Shown piece after piece: positions 32,953 to 41,683 of a stretch of 64,000 bases of DNA. This DNA is from Methylocystis iwaonis (GTDB taxonomy: Bacteria; Pseudomonadota; Alphaproteobacteria; Rhizobiales; Beijerinckiaceae). Made by a program: the position numbers and the translations under genes. The notes below the pieces were generated by a model. It did no database searches, had not been told where the DNA came from, and worked only from the letters and a program-made list of their open reading frames with translations. Within the stretch, counting starts at the first letter, position 1, and every line of letters begins with the position of its first letter. Location: assembly GCF_027925385.1 (NCBI RefSeq), contig NZ_AP027142.1, forward strand, positions 2,842,501-2,906,500, in the 5' to 3' direction.

Positions 32953-34086
32953 ATGACGCGCGCCGATTCCCTGCCCGCGCCGCGCGTGCGGCGCCTCACG
33001 CTTGCCGATTACCGCTCCTATGCTCAGGCGCGCTGCGAGATCGACGCGCGGCTCGTGGCGCTTGTCGGCGAGAACGGCGCCGGCAAGACCAATGTGCTCG
33101 AAGCCCTCTCGCTTTTTTCGCCGGGCCGGGGCCTGCGCCGCGCCGAGCTGTCCGAATGCGCCCGTCGCGACGGCTCCGGCGGCTTCGCCGTGTCGATCGA
33201 GATCGAAGCGGACGGGATGACGGCGCAGCTCGGTCACGGGCTCTCGGCCGAGGGCGAGCGGCAATTTCGCATCGACCGCGCGCCGGTTTCCTCCGCCCGC
33301 GCCTTTGCCGACCATCTGCGCGTCTTGTGGCTGACGCCGGCGATGGACGGTCTGTTCAACGGCCCGGCAGGCGAGCGCCGGCGTTTTCTCGATCGCCTGG
33401 CGCTCGGCGTCGACGCCGACCACGGCGCGCGCGTCAACAAGCTGGAACGCGCGCTGCGCAACCGCAACAGGCTGCTGGAGGAAGGCGTCTTAGACAAGCG
33501 CTGGCTCGACGCCGCCGAGCAGGAAATCGCCGCGCTCGGCGTCGCCGTGGCGGCGGCGCGGCGGGAGACCGTCTCGCGGCTTGCGTCGTTGATCGTCGCC
33601 AGCGAAAGCGTCTTCCCCTGGGCGGACATCGCAATAGAAGGCGAGATCGAGAACATGCTCGCCGAGGCGCCGGCGCTCGCGGTGGAAGAGCGCTTTCGTG
33701 AGACGCTGCGAGACACGCGACGCCGCGACGCCGCCGCCGGCCGCACGCTCACCGGACCGCAGACAAGCGACCTCGCCGTGCGCCACGGCCCCAAGAACGA
33801 AGCCGCGCGCGACTGCTCGACAGGCGAACAGAAGGCGCTGCTGATGGGGCTCACATTGGCGCATGCCCGGCTTGTCGGAGAAATGACCGGCAAGGCGCCC
33901 CTGCTGCTTTTGGATGAGGTCGCCGCGCATTTCGACCCGAAGCGGCGCGAGGCGTTGTTCGGCGAGCTAGAGGCGCTGGGCGGTCAAGTCTGGATGACGG
34001 GCGCCGATCCGCTGTTGTTCGCCTCGCTCGACGGGCGGGCGGAAATGTTGCTGGTGACGCCCGGACGCATAGAAAAAGCTTTCTGA
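32953..34086 (+). CDS. recF: DNA replication and repair protein RecF
   Basis: A 377-residue SMC-like ATPase that helps load RecA at single-strand gaps. The Walker A GENGAGKTNVLEALSLFSPGRG is at about residues 43-60, the ABC signature is in CSTGEQKALLMGL, and Walker B is LLLLDEVAAHFD. GPQTSDLAVRH is a further RecF landmark. Length is normal. It is divergent from coaBC and not next to dnaN, with which it often forms an operon. Confidence 0.95.
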   Translation: MTRADSLPAPRVRRLTLADYRSYAQARCEIDARLVALVGENGAGKTNVLEALSLFSPGRGLRRAELSECARRDGSGGFAVSIEIEADGMTAQLGHGLSAEGERQFRIDRAPVSSARAFADHLRVLWLTPAMDGLFNGPAGERRRFLDRLALGVDADHGARVNKLERALRNRNRLLEEGVLDKRWLDAAEQEIAALGVAVAAARRETVSRLASLIVASESVFPWADIAIEGEIENMLAEAPALAVEERFRETLRDTRRRDAAAGRTLTGPQTSDLAVRHGPKNEAARDCSTGEQKALLMGLTLAHARLVGEMTGKAPLLLLDEVAAHFDPKRREALFGELEALGGQVWMTGADPLLFASLDGRAEMLLVTPGRIEKAF

Positions 34087-34122
34087 CGCATGCTATCCAT
34101 CGCGCGGATCTCGGAGCAGGCA

Positions 34123-34311
34123 ATGGATTGGTATTGGTATGCGATCATCGCCGGCGTGGCGGCGCCGTGGCTCATCCTCGGCGCCGGCCTGCGCAACGCC
34201 TTCAAGGAAGGCGGCGTCGTCACCGGCGTTTCCGTCTGGTCGGGAATGGCCGTCTTCACGACGCTCCTCGCGCTCTTGATTGGCTGGATCGCGCATAGGC
34301 TGATCGGGTAA
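34123..34311 (+). CDS. Small two-helix membrane protein
   Basis: A 62-residue protein with two predicted membrane helices, about residues 4-22 (WYAIIAGVAAPWLILGAGL) and 37-57 (VWSGMAVFTTLLALLIGWI). The frame opens at 34090, but the ATG at 34123 follows GGAG. It lies between recF and the DUF3422 gene, five bases before the latter, so the two are probably co-expressed; both are membrane proteins. No family is recognised. Confidence 0.6.
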   Translation: MDWYWYAIIAGVAAPWLILGAGLRNAFKEGGVVTGVSVWSGMAVFTTLLALLIGWIAHRLIG

Positions 34312-34316
34312 GCGGA

Positions 34317-35633
34317 ATGAACAAGCCAATTACGGGCGCGCAGTGGATCGAGCACGAATCGCGCGCGGCGATCCTCGCGGAGCTGCATGCGCGGCCTTTC
34401 CTGCCGCTGCAGGTCCCGCGCCGCGTCTATCATTTCGCTTTCGCGACCAATCGCGAGGAGGCCCTCGCGGACCGCGCCGCGCTCGAACAATTGGCGCGAA
34501 CGCATCGGCTCGAACCGCCGGCGCCCGACGCGAAGTTCCATCATCTCGCGTTCAACGGCTGGCAGTTGCGCTGGGAGCAGCACGCGGAATTCACGACCTA
34601 TAGCTGGTCGACCAGCATAGGGGCGGAAAAGCCTTTCGATCACGCCGATCCTCTCACGCGCGGCGAGATCGCCTTTCGTCCGCCGGGGCCGCTGATCGTC
34701 GCCACGCATCTATGCGTCATCGACGGGCAAACGCCGCTCGACGAGCTGGCCGCGCTTTTCAATTCGCAGAGCCTCTGTGTCATCGAAATCGGCAAGGCCG
34801 GCGGCGCCCAGGCGCTGACCGACTTTGCCGTCGACGCTCATGGCTTCACGCGCATGGCCATCCGCATACTGGAGGCGCCGCCGCTCGAAGCCGGGCGTCT
34901 CGCGCAGCGTCTTCTCGAAGTCGAGACCTATCGCAGCATGGCGCTCATCGGCCTTCCGCTCGCGCGCGCGGTTTCTCCCGAGCTGACGATGATGGAAGAG
35001 GAGCTGTCCGAAATCACCAATGCGCTGCGTCGCGACGAGTCGCGCAGCAATCAGGCGCTGCTCAAGCGGCTTTCCGATCTTCTGGCCGCCAATGAGGCGC
35101 TGTCGACGCGCACGACTTTCCGTTTCAGCGCCAGCCGCGCCTATCATGCGCTGGTGAAAAGCCGGCTGGAATTATTGCAGGAAGCCAAGGAAGGGCAATA
35201 TCCGACCATTTCGAGCTTCCTCAACGCAAGGCTCGATCCGGCGATTGAAACCTGCAACGCCGTGCAGGCGCGACAGACGCGCTTTTCGACCGATGTCGCC
35301 CGCACGACCAACCTAATGCGCACCGGCATCACGCTGGAGATGGAGCGGCAAAACGGCGCCCTGCTCGACGACATGGTTCGTCGCACGCGCCTGCAGATGC
35401 GGCTCAACCGCATGGTGCAGGGCATTTCGGTCGCCGGCCTCGCCTATTATCTCGTGGGGCTATTCGCCTTCATCGCCAAGGGATTGAAGGAGGCGGGCGC
35501 ATTGCCGGAAGCGATCTCCGCGGATATGGCCGGGGCGATCTTCGTGCCTTTCGCGCTGCTCATTTCCTGGGCCTTCATGGCGCGCGTGCGCGTCTTGTCG
35601 ATCCGCGCCGCCAAGGAAGAGCTGGGCGATTAA
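34317..35633 (+). CDS. DUF3422 family membrane-anchored protein
   Basis: A 438-residue protein of the DUF3422 family. It opens with a soluble domain with ELHARPFLPLQVPRRVYHFAF, followed by helical, probably coiled-coil regions (residues 220-350), and ends with two membrane helices (MVQGISVAGLAYYLVGLFAF and GAIFVPFALLISWAFMA). The arrangement of a large cytoplasmic part plus a C-terminal membrane hairpin resembles CorA-like or hemolysin-like anchors, but no function is known. The 62-residue gene just before it may encode a partner. Confidence 0.85.
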   Translation: MNKPITGAQWIEHESRAAILAELHARPFLPLQVPRRVYHFAFATNREEALADRAALEQLARTHRLEPPAPDAKFHHLAFNGWQLRWEQHAEFTTYSWSTSIGAEKPFDHADPLTRGEIAFRPPGPLIVATHLCVIDGQTPLDELAALFNSQSLCVIEIGKAGGAQALTDFAVDAHGFTRMAIRILEAPPLEAGRLAQRLLEVETYRSMALIGLPLARAVSPELTMMEEELSEITNALRRDESRSNQALLKRLSDLLAANEALSTRTTFRFSASRAYHALVKSRLELLQEAKEGQYPTISSFLNARLDPAIETCNAVQARQTRFSTDVARTTNLMRTGITLEMERQNGALLDDMVRRTRLQMRLNRMVQGISVAGLAYYLVGLFAFIAKGLKEAGALPEAISADMAGAIFVPFALLISWAFMARVRVLSIRAAKEELGD

Positions 35634-35654
35634 TACGAGTCGGCTGGGGTCGGC

Positions 35655-35849
35655 GTCATTCCCGACGCTCGCAAAGCGAGCGATCGGAATTACCGCCGTC
35701 ATTGCGAGGAGGCGGAGCCGACGAAGCAATCCAGTGCCGCATCGCTGCCCTGGATTGCTTCGCTTCGCTCGCAATGACGGGCTCTGAGCAAAACCAGCGC
35801 TTTTGTGGCTCTGGTTTCCCGGTCGGGCTTTCAGCCCGCCGGGAATGAC
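35655..35849. repeat. Composite palindromic repeat, outer with nested inner element
   Basis: Outer ends GTCATTCCCG and GGGAATGAC (35841-35849); inner element 35698-35778 (GTCATTGCGAGG to GCAATGAC). After the inner copy comes GAGCAAAACCAGCGCTTTTG, the loop seen at 10058, so the inner element interrupts the left arm of the outer one. It fills most of the gap after the DUF3422 gene. Confidence 0.85.
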
Positions 35850-35892
35850 AAACCCCAATGCGAGCTGTTCAAACGGAAACTGTAGTAAGCCC

Positions 35893-36153
35893 TCAATCCA
35901 CGTCCAGCGGCGCAACGCCCTTGGGCGCGCCATTCTCGCCGAGCGTGATCTTTTCGACCCGCGCCTCGGCCTCGGCGAGCAGCTTCTCGCAACGCTCCTG
36001 CAGCGCCTTGCCGCGCGCATAAAGGCGCACCGATTCGTCGAGCGAGACGGAGCCCTTCTCCAGCTCGCCGACGATGCTCTCGAGTTCCTGCATTGCCTTC
36101 TCGAAAGGCATGGCGGAGACGTCTGCGGCCGCTTCTTCTTTCTCGGTCTTCAT
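35893..36153 (-). CDS. xseB: Exodeoxyribonuclease VII small subunit
   Basis: An 86-residue helical subunit that, with XseA, degrades single-stranded DNA to short oligonucleotides. The family core is PFEKAMQELESIVGELEKGS, then SLDESVRLYARGKALQERCE and LLAEAEARVEKI. The large subunit gene is not in the window. It follows the CDF transporter gene in the same direction, with repeat locus D between them. Confidence 0.93.
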   Translation of the reverse strand: MKTEKEEAAADVSAMPFEKAMQELESIVGELEKGSVSLDESVRLYARGKALQERCEKLLAEAEARVEKITLGENGAPKGVAPLDVD

Positions 36154-36171
36154 GTCTTGCCTTGATTTAAG

Positions 36172-36217
36172 GCGGGCCTGAAGGCCCGCGGTCCGGACCG
36201 CGCGCCTTCAGGCGCGC
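36172..36217. repeat. Paired 23-bp hairpin units (locus D), directly abutting
   Basis: Unit one (36172-36194) has the stem GCGGGCC with GGCCCGC; unit two (36195-36217) has GCGCGCC with GGCGCGC. They touch at GGTCC-GGACC with no spacer. The pair ends six bases from the CDF gene stop. Confidence 0.85.
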
Positions 36218-36223
36218 CGCCGC

Positions 36224-37627
36224 TCAATCATGATCGGCCGGCTCGGCATGGCCGACGATGCGCAGGATCTGAGGATATTCCTCGCGCATCCGGCGCTCCA
36301 ACCCATCGACCGCTTCATGCACCGTCTCGACCGGCACGCTGGCGTCGACGGCGCAGTGATAATTCACCACGAGCCCGCCGGAGGTTTCACGCACGCGCAC
36401 GTCGTGCACATTGGCGATATAGCCAACTTGCTCGCTGTGGCGATCGAGCGCCGCCGCGATCTCCCGCACAAGTTCATCCGGCGCGTCGCGGCCGACGAGC
36501 ACATGCGGCGCCAGCGGCTCGATATGGGTCTCGATTTCGACGTCTGCGCCGAATTCGTCCCGAATGGCGCTTTCGAAATCCGTGGCGATGGCGTGAGCGC
36601 GCCCCATCGGCATGACGCCGTCGAGTTCTATGTCGAGGCCGATCGACAAGCGCTCGCCGATCTGCTGGGCGATAACGTGATGCGCAGTGATATGGCGGCG
36701 CGCGGCGACGAGCATGATGCGCTCGACCACCGTCTCGTCGTCGAGCGCCCTGGCGTCGGCGGTGATGGTGACGCGCGCATGCGGGACGGCGGCGAGGATG
36801 GCCTCCGAGACCGCGGCCTTGATGCGCGCCGCCTGCTCGACGCGCAGCGTGCGCGCGACGCCGATCGTCGCGTCGCCGATAATCTCCGCGCCGGCGCTGC
36901 GCAGCCGCAATTCGTCGAGCGTGATGACGCCCGGCACGTTGAGAATCGCCCGCTCGATGTGCGGCGTAAGATCGCCCGGCGCCACGTCGACCAAAGTGTC
37001 GATCGTGCGCCGGCCGAGCCGGTAGCCGGCGATGGCGATGAAGCCCGCCACGCCGAAGGAGGCGAGCGCGTCGCCCTGCGGAAAGCCGAAATGCGCCGCC
37101 GCCACGCCGATCAGCGCCAGAACTGACGACACGAGATCGCTGGCGAAATGCAGGGCGTCGGCGGCGAGCGCGTCGCTGCGCTCCTCCCGCGCGATCTCGG
37201 CCAACTGCCGCGAGCGCACGAAATCGATGAGGATCGACGCCACCAGCACGCCATAGGCCGGCCAGCCGGTTTCGATCGTCACCTGCTCTCCGCCGAGGCG
37301 CCTGATCGCCTCGCCGACAACCACGAGCGCCAGGCCAAAGAGCAGGCCGGTCTCGACAAGCGCCGCGAGCGCCTCATATTTTCCATGTCCGTAATGATGT
37401 TCCGCGTCCGCCGGCTTCTCCGCCTCGCGCACCGCAAAATAGGTCAGCGCCGTCGCGCCCGTGTCGACAAAGGCGTGGCCAGCCTCGGAGAGCAGCGCGA
37501 GCGAGCCGGACCAGAGGCCGGCGGCGAGCTTGGCCACGGCGAGTAGCGCGCTCGCGGCGATGGAGGCCTTGGCTGCGGCGATTTTCCGGCTGGCGCCGTG
37601 GGCGTCGAGCGCCCTCGTCTCGGTCAT
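36224..37627 (-). CDS. Cation diffusion facilitator metal transporter with long C-terminal region
   Basis: A 467-residue metal/proton antiporter expected to export Zn(II), Fe(II) or Mn(II). Six membrane helices lie in residues 20-205. Site A ligands are seen in TM2 ([11 protein letters not shown], His and Asp) and TM5 ([11 protein letters not shown], His and Asp). The HxxxD/HxxxD pair is not decisive for one metal. The C-terminal cytoplasmic part is about 250 residues, more than twice the usual length, and looks like two or three copies of the ferredoxin-like domain. The loop between TM2 and TM3 has HHYGHGK. It is divergent from the glyoxalase-like gene. Confidence 0.88.
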   Translation of the reverse strand: MTETRALDAHGASRKIAAAKASIAASALLAVAKLAAGLWSGSLALLSEAGHAFVDTGATALTYFAVREAEKPADAEHHYGHGKYEALAALVETGLLFGLALVVVGEAIRRLGGEQVTIETGWPAYGVLVASILIDFVRSRQLAEIAREERSDALAADALHFASDLVSSVLALIGVAAAHFGFPQGDALASFGVAGFIAIAGYRLGRRTIDTLVDVAPGDLTPHIERAILNVPGVITLDELRLRSAGAEIIGDATIGVARTLRVEQAARIKAAVSEAILAAVPHARVTITADARALDDETVVERIMLVAARRHITAHHVIAQQIGERLSIGLDIELDGVMPMGRAHAIATDFESAIRDEFGADVEIETHIEPLAPHVLVGRDAPDELVREIAAALDRHSEQVGYIANVHDVRVRETSGGLVVNYHCAVDASVPVETVHEAVDGLERRMREEYPQILRIVGHAEPADHD

Positions 37628-37783
37628 GGGAGGTTGCCTGCGAAAATTGACGCGCTTTGCCTAGCAAGAGGCGGCCCCGGCCGCAAACGCCGCTTGTGGA
37701 TCGCCGCGGCGGAACGACTCACCCTCGGCCACGCACAAGCCGGCGCGCCGGTGCTAGGATGCGCCATCAACAGGAGTTTACGC

Positions 37784-38224
37784 ATGAAGTTTCTGCATAC
37801 GATGATCCGGGTGGGCGATCTCGACCGCTCGCTGCATTTTTTCTGCGACATTCTCGGCCTCACGGAAGTGCGCCGCATGGAGAATGAAAAAGGCCGCTAT
37901 ACGCTCGTCTATCTGGCGGCGCCCGCCGACATCGAGGAGGCCAAGCGCAGCGGCGCCCCGACGATCGAGCTCACCTATAATTGGGACGAGCACGAATATG
38001 CTAGTGGGCGCAATTTCGGCCATCTCGCTTTCGCCGTCGACGACATCTACGAGGTCTGCGGGAGGCTTCAGAAAGCCGGCGTGACGATCAACCGGCCGCC
38101 GCGCGACGGCCATATGGCGTTTGTGCGCACCCCGGACGCGGTGTCGATTGAGCTGCTGCAAAAAGGTAAGCCCTTGGAGCCCAAGGAGCCTTGGGCCTCG
38201 GCGCAGAATATCGGCGTTTGGTGA
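37784..38224 (+). CDS. gloA: Lactoylglutathione lyase (glyoxalase I)
   Basis: A 146-residue VOC-superfamily enzyme that turns the hemithioacetal of methylglyoxal and glutathione into lactoylglutathione. It has both beta-alpha-beta-beta-beta halves. Metal ligands fit His5 (FLHTMIRV), Glu in IELTYNW, His in [10 protein letters not shown] and Glu in [12 protein letters not shown] stands before the ATG at 37784; the longer frame was rejected. A TAGGAT -10-like box lies 25 bp upstream. It is monocistronic. Confidence 0.92.
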   Translation: MKFLHTMIRVGDLDRSLHFFCDILGLTEVRRMENEKGRYTLVYLAAPADIEEAKRSGAPTIELTYNWDEHEYASGRNFGHLAFAVDDIYEVCGRLQKAGVTINRPPRDGHMAFVRTPDAVSIELLQKGKPLEPKEPWASAQNIGVW

Positions 38225-38501
38225 CGCCGCAGGCGGGATGGACTTTGGAATTGTTGTGCAGGCGCAGCAAAGATTTTTTCACTGCGCCATGAAACTATGA
38301 CCAGAGTGGCGCGTTGGGACAATACGGAGGCGCGGCAAGGGCGCGCCGCGCTTCCTCCACGCAAAAATTTACAACCGCTCGTCGTAGGCGCGTCACAGGC
38401 CTCGTATAGGAGCGGCGATACGCGGGGACGGAGCGTGCAAGGCGCGTTTCCGGGCCGAAGGCGAAAGCGCCCGGGTCCGTTGCGGATCCGAGGTTTTCAG
38501 C

Positions 38502-38978
38502 GTGAGCGGTTCAGCGACGGTTCAGTCGCCGCCGCCCAATTTTCAAGATGACGCCGCGCCCGAGGGGTCGGACGGCGTAGGAAGCGAAGAGGACGGGCTG
38601 AAAAAAGAAAGCAAAGCGGAGGACGATATGCTGGTAACGGATCTGATCCATTCCTGCTCGAATGAGATGGTCGCCCAGGCGGCCCTCAAAAGCATCGGCG
38701 GCCGCTTCGCCGAGCGCGTCCGCGTGGCGGCGCAAGAGAAGGGAATGAGCGTCGGCAGATTCGTATCGATTATCGTTCGCGACTTCGCCCGCCGGGCGGA
38801 TGACGGCGTCCGCGAGGCGCTGCGCGAACGGATCACGGGCGACGACCAGCCGTTGCTCAAGGGCCTGCGCGCGGTGCTCGAACCCGCGCTCGAAGAGGGA
38901 GCCCTCTTCGCCGATGAAGGCTTCGGTCAACCCTTCGCAATCAACCTGAGCTGCGCCGGCGCGCATCAGTATCAGTAA
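38502..38978 (+). CDS. Hypothetical protein with a ribbon-helix-helix-like segment
   Basis: A 158-residue protein. From residue 43, a conserved-looking part reads MLVTDLIHSCSNEMVAQAAL, then RVRVAAQEKGMSVGRFVSIIVRDFARRA, which follows the strand-helix-helix spacing of CopG/RHH proteins. The first 42 residues are acidic and low in complexity. The GTG at 38502 gives the full frame; the ATG at 38628 follows GCGGAGGACG and may be the true start, giving 116 residues. The 277-bp gap upstream has an inverted repeat (38261-38288) but no gene. Function unknown; DNA binding is a guess. Confidence 0.65.
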   Translation: MSGSATVQSPPPNFQDDAAPEGSDGVGSEEDGLKKESKAEDDMLVTDLIHSCSNEMVAQAALKSIGGRFAERVRVAAQEKGMSVGRFVSIIVRDFARRADDGVREALRERITGDDQPLLKGLRAVLEPALEEGALFADEGFGQPFAINLSCAGAHQYQ

Positions 38979-39059
38979 CGGCCCGAAGGGCTCAACGCAT
39001 CGGAGCGACATCGCGCCGCGGTGTCGCTTTTTGTTTATCCGAGCTTGCGCGACGTCATC

Positions 39060-39704
39060 ATGGCCCATTTCCTCGATCAGGCGCAGATCGCCGCCATCCT
39101 CTCGACCTATGGCTATTGGGCCATCTTCCTGGTGGTTGCGTTGGAAAGCTCCGGCCTGCCTTTGCCGGGCGAAACCATGCTGGTCGGCGCCGCGATCTAT
39201 GCGCGCCTCTCCGGCGCGCTCTCGATCGACTGGATTGTCGCGGCCGCCGCCGCCGGCGCCATCATGGGCGACAACATCGGCTATTGGATCGGCCGCGAAT
39301 TCGGCTACCGCTTCCTGGAGCGTCATGGCTGGCGCGTAGGTCTCGGCCCGGAGAAGCTGCGGCTCGGGCAATATCTCTTCTACAAATGGGGCGGCGCCAT
39401 CGTCTTTTTCGGCCGCTTCATCGCGCTGCTGCGCATTCTCGCGGCGCTGCTCGCGGGCGCCAACCGCCTGCCGGCCGGCAAGTTCTTCCTCTTCAACGCG
39501 GCCGGGGGCATTGTTTGGGCGCTCGTCTTCGGCTTCGGCGCCTATTGGCTGACAGCGGGTTTCGAGAAGATCGAGGGGCGGCTCGCAACGCTCGGCATTG
39601 TCTGTGGCCTGATCGGGCTCTTTGTGCTGTGGCGCTACTATAAGGTGAATGAGGAGCGGCTGTTGCGCGACGCCGACGCCGTCCTCTCGCAACGCAAGCA
39701 ATAA
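39060..39704 (+). CDS. DedA family membrane protein
   Basis: A 214-residue inner-membrane protein of the DedA/SNARE-associated family, thought to move phospholipids or undecaprenyl phosphate across the membrane. Family landmarks are VVALESSGLPLPGETMLVGA (the E-x-x-x-x-P-x-P-G-E motif), MGDNIGYWIGREFGYRFLERHG and GGAIVFFGRFIALLRILAALLAGA (the conserved FGRF-x-P-x-x-R region, with alanine for the usual proline). The ATG at 39060 fits family length; a GTG at 39021 is an alternative. Neither has a clear ribosome-binding site. Confidence 0.88.
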   Translation: MAHFLDQAQIAAILSTYGYWAIFLVVALESSGLPLPGETMLVGAAIYARLSGALSIDWIVAAAAAGAIMGDNIGYWIGREFGYRFLERHGWRVGLGPEKLRLGQYLFYKWGGAIVFFGRFIALLRILAALLAGANRLPAGKFFLFNAAGGIVWALVFGFGAYWLTAGFEKIEGRLATLGIVCGLIGLFVLWRYYKVNEERLLRDADAVLSQRKQ

Positions 39705-39730
39705 GACGAGATCCGCTCGACTGTTCGGCA

Positions 39731-39927
39731 CATTCCCGACGCTCGCACAGTTCGGACACACAGGAAAACCACCGCCGTCATTGCGAGGAGGCTGAGCCGA
39801 CGAAGCAATCCAGAGCCGCATCGTCGCCCTGGATTGCTTCGCTTCGCTCGCAATGACGGGCTCTGAGCAAAACCAGCGCTTTTGTGGCTCTGGATTCCGG
39901 TCGGGCTTTCAGCCCACCGGGAATAAC
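39731..39927. repeat. Composite palindromic repeat, outer with nested inner element
   Basis: Same build as the copy at 35655: outer ends CATTCCCGACGCTCG and GGGAATAAC, inner element 39777-39857, then the loop AGCAAAACCAGCGCTTTTG. The junctions match the 35655 copy, so these two share one ancestral composite. It fills the gap between the DedA and DUF2244 genes. Confidence 0.85.
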
Positions 39928-39967
39928 ACGCGCCCGCTACGAGCTATTCAAACGGAACTGGTAGAAG

Positions 39968-40459
39968 TCAGGAAAAGCGCGGTCCCCGTTTCGCCGTGGC
40001 GAGGGCGTGGGTGAGATCGCGGGCGAGTTCGGCCTTCTGATCCGGCCCCAGGAATGAGCCGACCTCGACGGTCTCGCCGCGAAACACCAAAGCGACGCTC
40101 TGCGTGCCGAATTCCTCGTGGACCTTCTGCTCCAGGCGCACCCAGGCGGGATTGAAGCGCCACTCGCGCCGCCAGCCGCCGGCGCCGACCTTGGCGAAGA
40201 CGAGCTCGACCGGCGTGACGTCCACCGTCTCATAGGCGCGCGCATCGCGGAAGCTGAGGCGGAAGGCGATGAACAGCGCCAACGCGTCGAGCCCCATGAA
40301 GCCCGCGACGGGCCAGGCCCCCATGAACAGAAAAGGCAGCGCGAACAGTCCTTGCGCGATGCAATAGGCGAGGATGAAGAGATAGAAGGCGCGCGGCGTC
40401 ATCGATCGATGCGGCGAAAGGCGCTTGGAATAAATCGGTTCGTCAAAGGGCTCAGCCAT
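39968..40459 (-). CDS. DUF2244 domain membrane protein
   Basis: A 163-residue protein with two membrane helices (about residues 25-65: FYLFILAYCIAQGLFALPFL and a second after GAWPVAGFMG), followed by a beta-rich cytoplasmic domain with RRDWRFNPAW-like WRREWRFNPAWVRLE. That is the DUF2244 pattern. The ATG at 40459 begins MAEPFDEPIYS. It is divergent from nth, 49 bp apart, an arrangement common in this order. No function is known. Confidence 0.85.
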   Translation of the reverse strand: MAEPFDEPIYSKRLSPHRSMTPRAFYLFILAYCIAQGLFALPFLFMGAWPVAGFMGLDALALFIAFRLSFRDARAYETVDVTPVELVFAKVGAGGWRREWRFNPAWVRLEQKVHEEFGTQSVALVFRGETVEVGSFLGPDQKAELARDLTHALATAKRGPRFS

Positions 40460-40508
40460 GGGCTCTACAGCGCTTTCGTCCCTGCGAACCAATAGATATA
40501 ACGCCGTC

Positions 40509-41219
40509 ATGGCGGGAAGAAACAGCGAAAACGCACAGACCAGGAAGCCCCTTGCTAAAAGGCCTCGTGCCCGCCGCCTGCCGGCGGCGGAGGCCGCGCG
40601 GATCGAGGCCATTTTCGCACGCCTCGCCGAAGCCAATCCCGAGCCCAAGGGCGAGCTTCTTTACACGAACCCCTTCACCCTGCTGGTCGCCGTCGTGCTC
40701 TCCGCACAGGCGACCGACGCCGGGGTGAACAAAGCGACGCCGGCGCTTTTCGCCATCGCCGACACTCCTGAGAAAATGGTCGCTCTCGGCGAGGACCGCG
40801 TGCGCGAGGCGATCAAGACCATCGGCCTCTTCCGCACCAAGGCCAAGAACGTCGTTGCGCTCTCGCAATTGCTGATCGAGCGCCACGGGGGCGAGGTGCC
40901 GCAGGACCGCGATGCGCTGACGGCGCTGCCCGGCGTCGGCCGCAAGACCGCCAATGTCGTGCTCAACATCGCCTTCCACCTGCCGACCATCGCCGTCGAC
41001 ACGCATATCTTCCGCATCTCGAACCGCCTGCCCCTCGCCAAGGGCGCGACGCCGGAGGCGGTGGAGAAAGGGCTCGAGGCCGTCGTGCCGGAGAAATATC
41101 TCCTGCACGCGCATCACTGGCTGATCCTGCACGGCCGCTATGTGTGCAAAGCGCGCAAGCCGGAATGCGCGCGGTGCATCTTGTATGATTTGTGCAAATT
41201 CAAGGAGAAGACGGCGTGA
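40509..41219 (+). CDS. nth: Endonuclease III
   Basis: A 236-residue DNA glycosylase/AP lyase for oxidised pyrimidines. The helix-hairpin-helix LPGVGRKTANVVLN carries the catalytic Lys, TIAVDTHIFR the catalytic Asp, and CKARKPECARCILYDLC binds the 4Fe-4S cluster with the C-x6-C-x2-C-x5-C spacing. The frame opens at 40458, but the ATG at 40509 (MAGRNSE) fits family length and leaves room for the divergent DUF2244 start. The first 40 residues are basic. Confidence 0.95.
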   Translation: MAGRNSENAQTRKPLAKRPRARRLPAAEAARIEAIFARLAEANPEPKGELLYTNPFTLLVAVVLSAQATDAGVNKATPALFAIADTPEKMVALGEDRVREAIKTIGLFRTKAKNVVALSQLLIERHGGEVPQDRDALTALPGVGRKTANVVLNIAFHLPTIAVDTHIFRISNRLPLAKGATPEAVEKGLEAVVPEKYLLHAHHWLILHGRYVCKARKPECARCILYDLCKFKEKTA

Positions 41220-41242
41220 CGTAGCCGTGCCTGAGCGAAGCG

Positions 41243-41683
41243 CTACTCCCCGCGGGGAACCGACTTCGCTCGAACTGTTCGCCAACGCGCCACAAGGCGT
41301 TCGCGCAGCACTCTCATGAAGCCCGGCGGCAGCATCCCGTAAACAACGCTCGCGGGGTCGCCCCGGACTGCCGGGCGAAGATCGGGCCCCGGCCAAACAA
41401 AATCATTGGCTTCGGTCAGCACAACCCAGGAACGGGCTGAATCGAGCCCGAGGCGTTGCTTCGTCGCCAGAGGGATCTCCAGCCCATCGTCGGGGTTCAT
41501 CGGAGCGGTATGGGTGACTGGCAGGACGCGGACAAGCGGCGCCTTTCCCCCTTCACGCAGAAGAACGAGAACGACCGCGCAGGGCCGGTCCTTGGCGCCT
41601 TCTTCCCTGCCCTCGCGAGCTTCGCGGGCCCAAAGATAGGAATATCGGATCAACAATCCCGGCTGTGGCGCCGGCCAACTCAC
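41243..41683 (-). CDS. PemK/MazF-like toxin
   Basis: A 146-residue protein of the PemK/MazF growth-inhibitor type, predicted to cut mRNA. The stretches KDRPCAVVLVL, RVLPVTHTAP, EIPLATKQRLGLD and SWVVLTEANDFVWPGPDL follow one PemK-like subfamily, longer than E. coli MazF (111 residues). The start is a GTG overlapping the antitoxin stop (GTGA). It is the second gene of a Phd-antitoxin/PemK-toxin unit downstream of recN. Confidence 0.82.
   Translation of the reverse strand: MSWPAPQPGLLIRYSYLWAREAREGREEGAKDRPCAVVLVLLREGGKAPLVRVLPVTHTAPMNPDDGLEIPLATKQRLGLDSARSWVVLTEANDFVWPGPDLRPAVRGDPASVVYGMLPPGFMRVLRERLVARWRTVRAKSVPRGE

Noticed and set aside
32722..33423. Upstream extension of coaBC on the minus strand
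   Set aside because: It is antisense to recF and outside the family length; the flavoprotein domain starts at MQSLEGKR.
10058..39927. Insertion sequences
   Set aside because: The repeated elements are under 200 bp and hold no transposase frame; no IS was found in the window.
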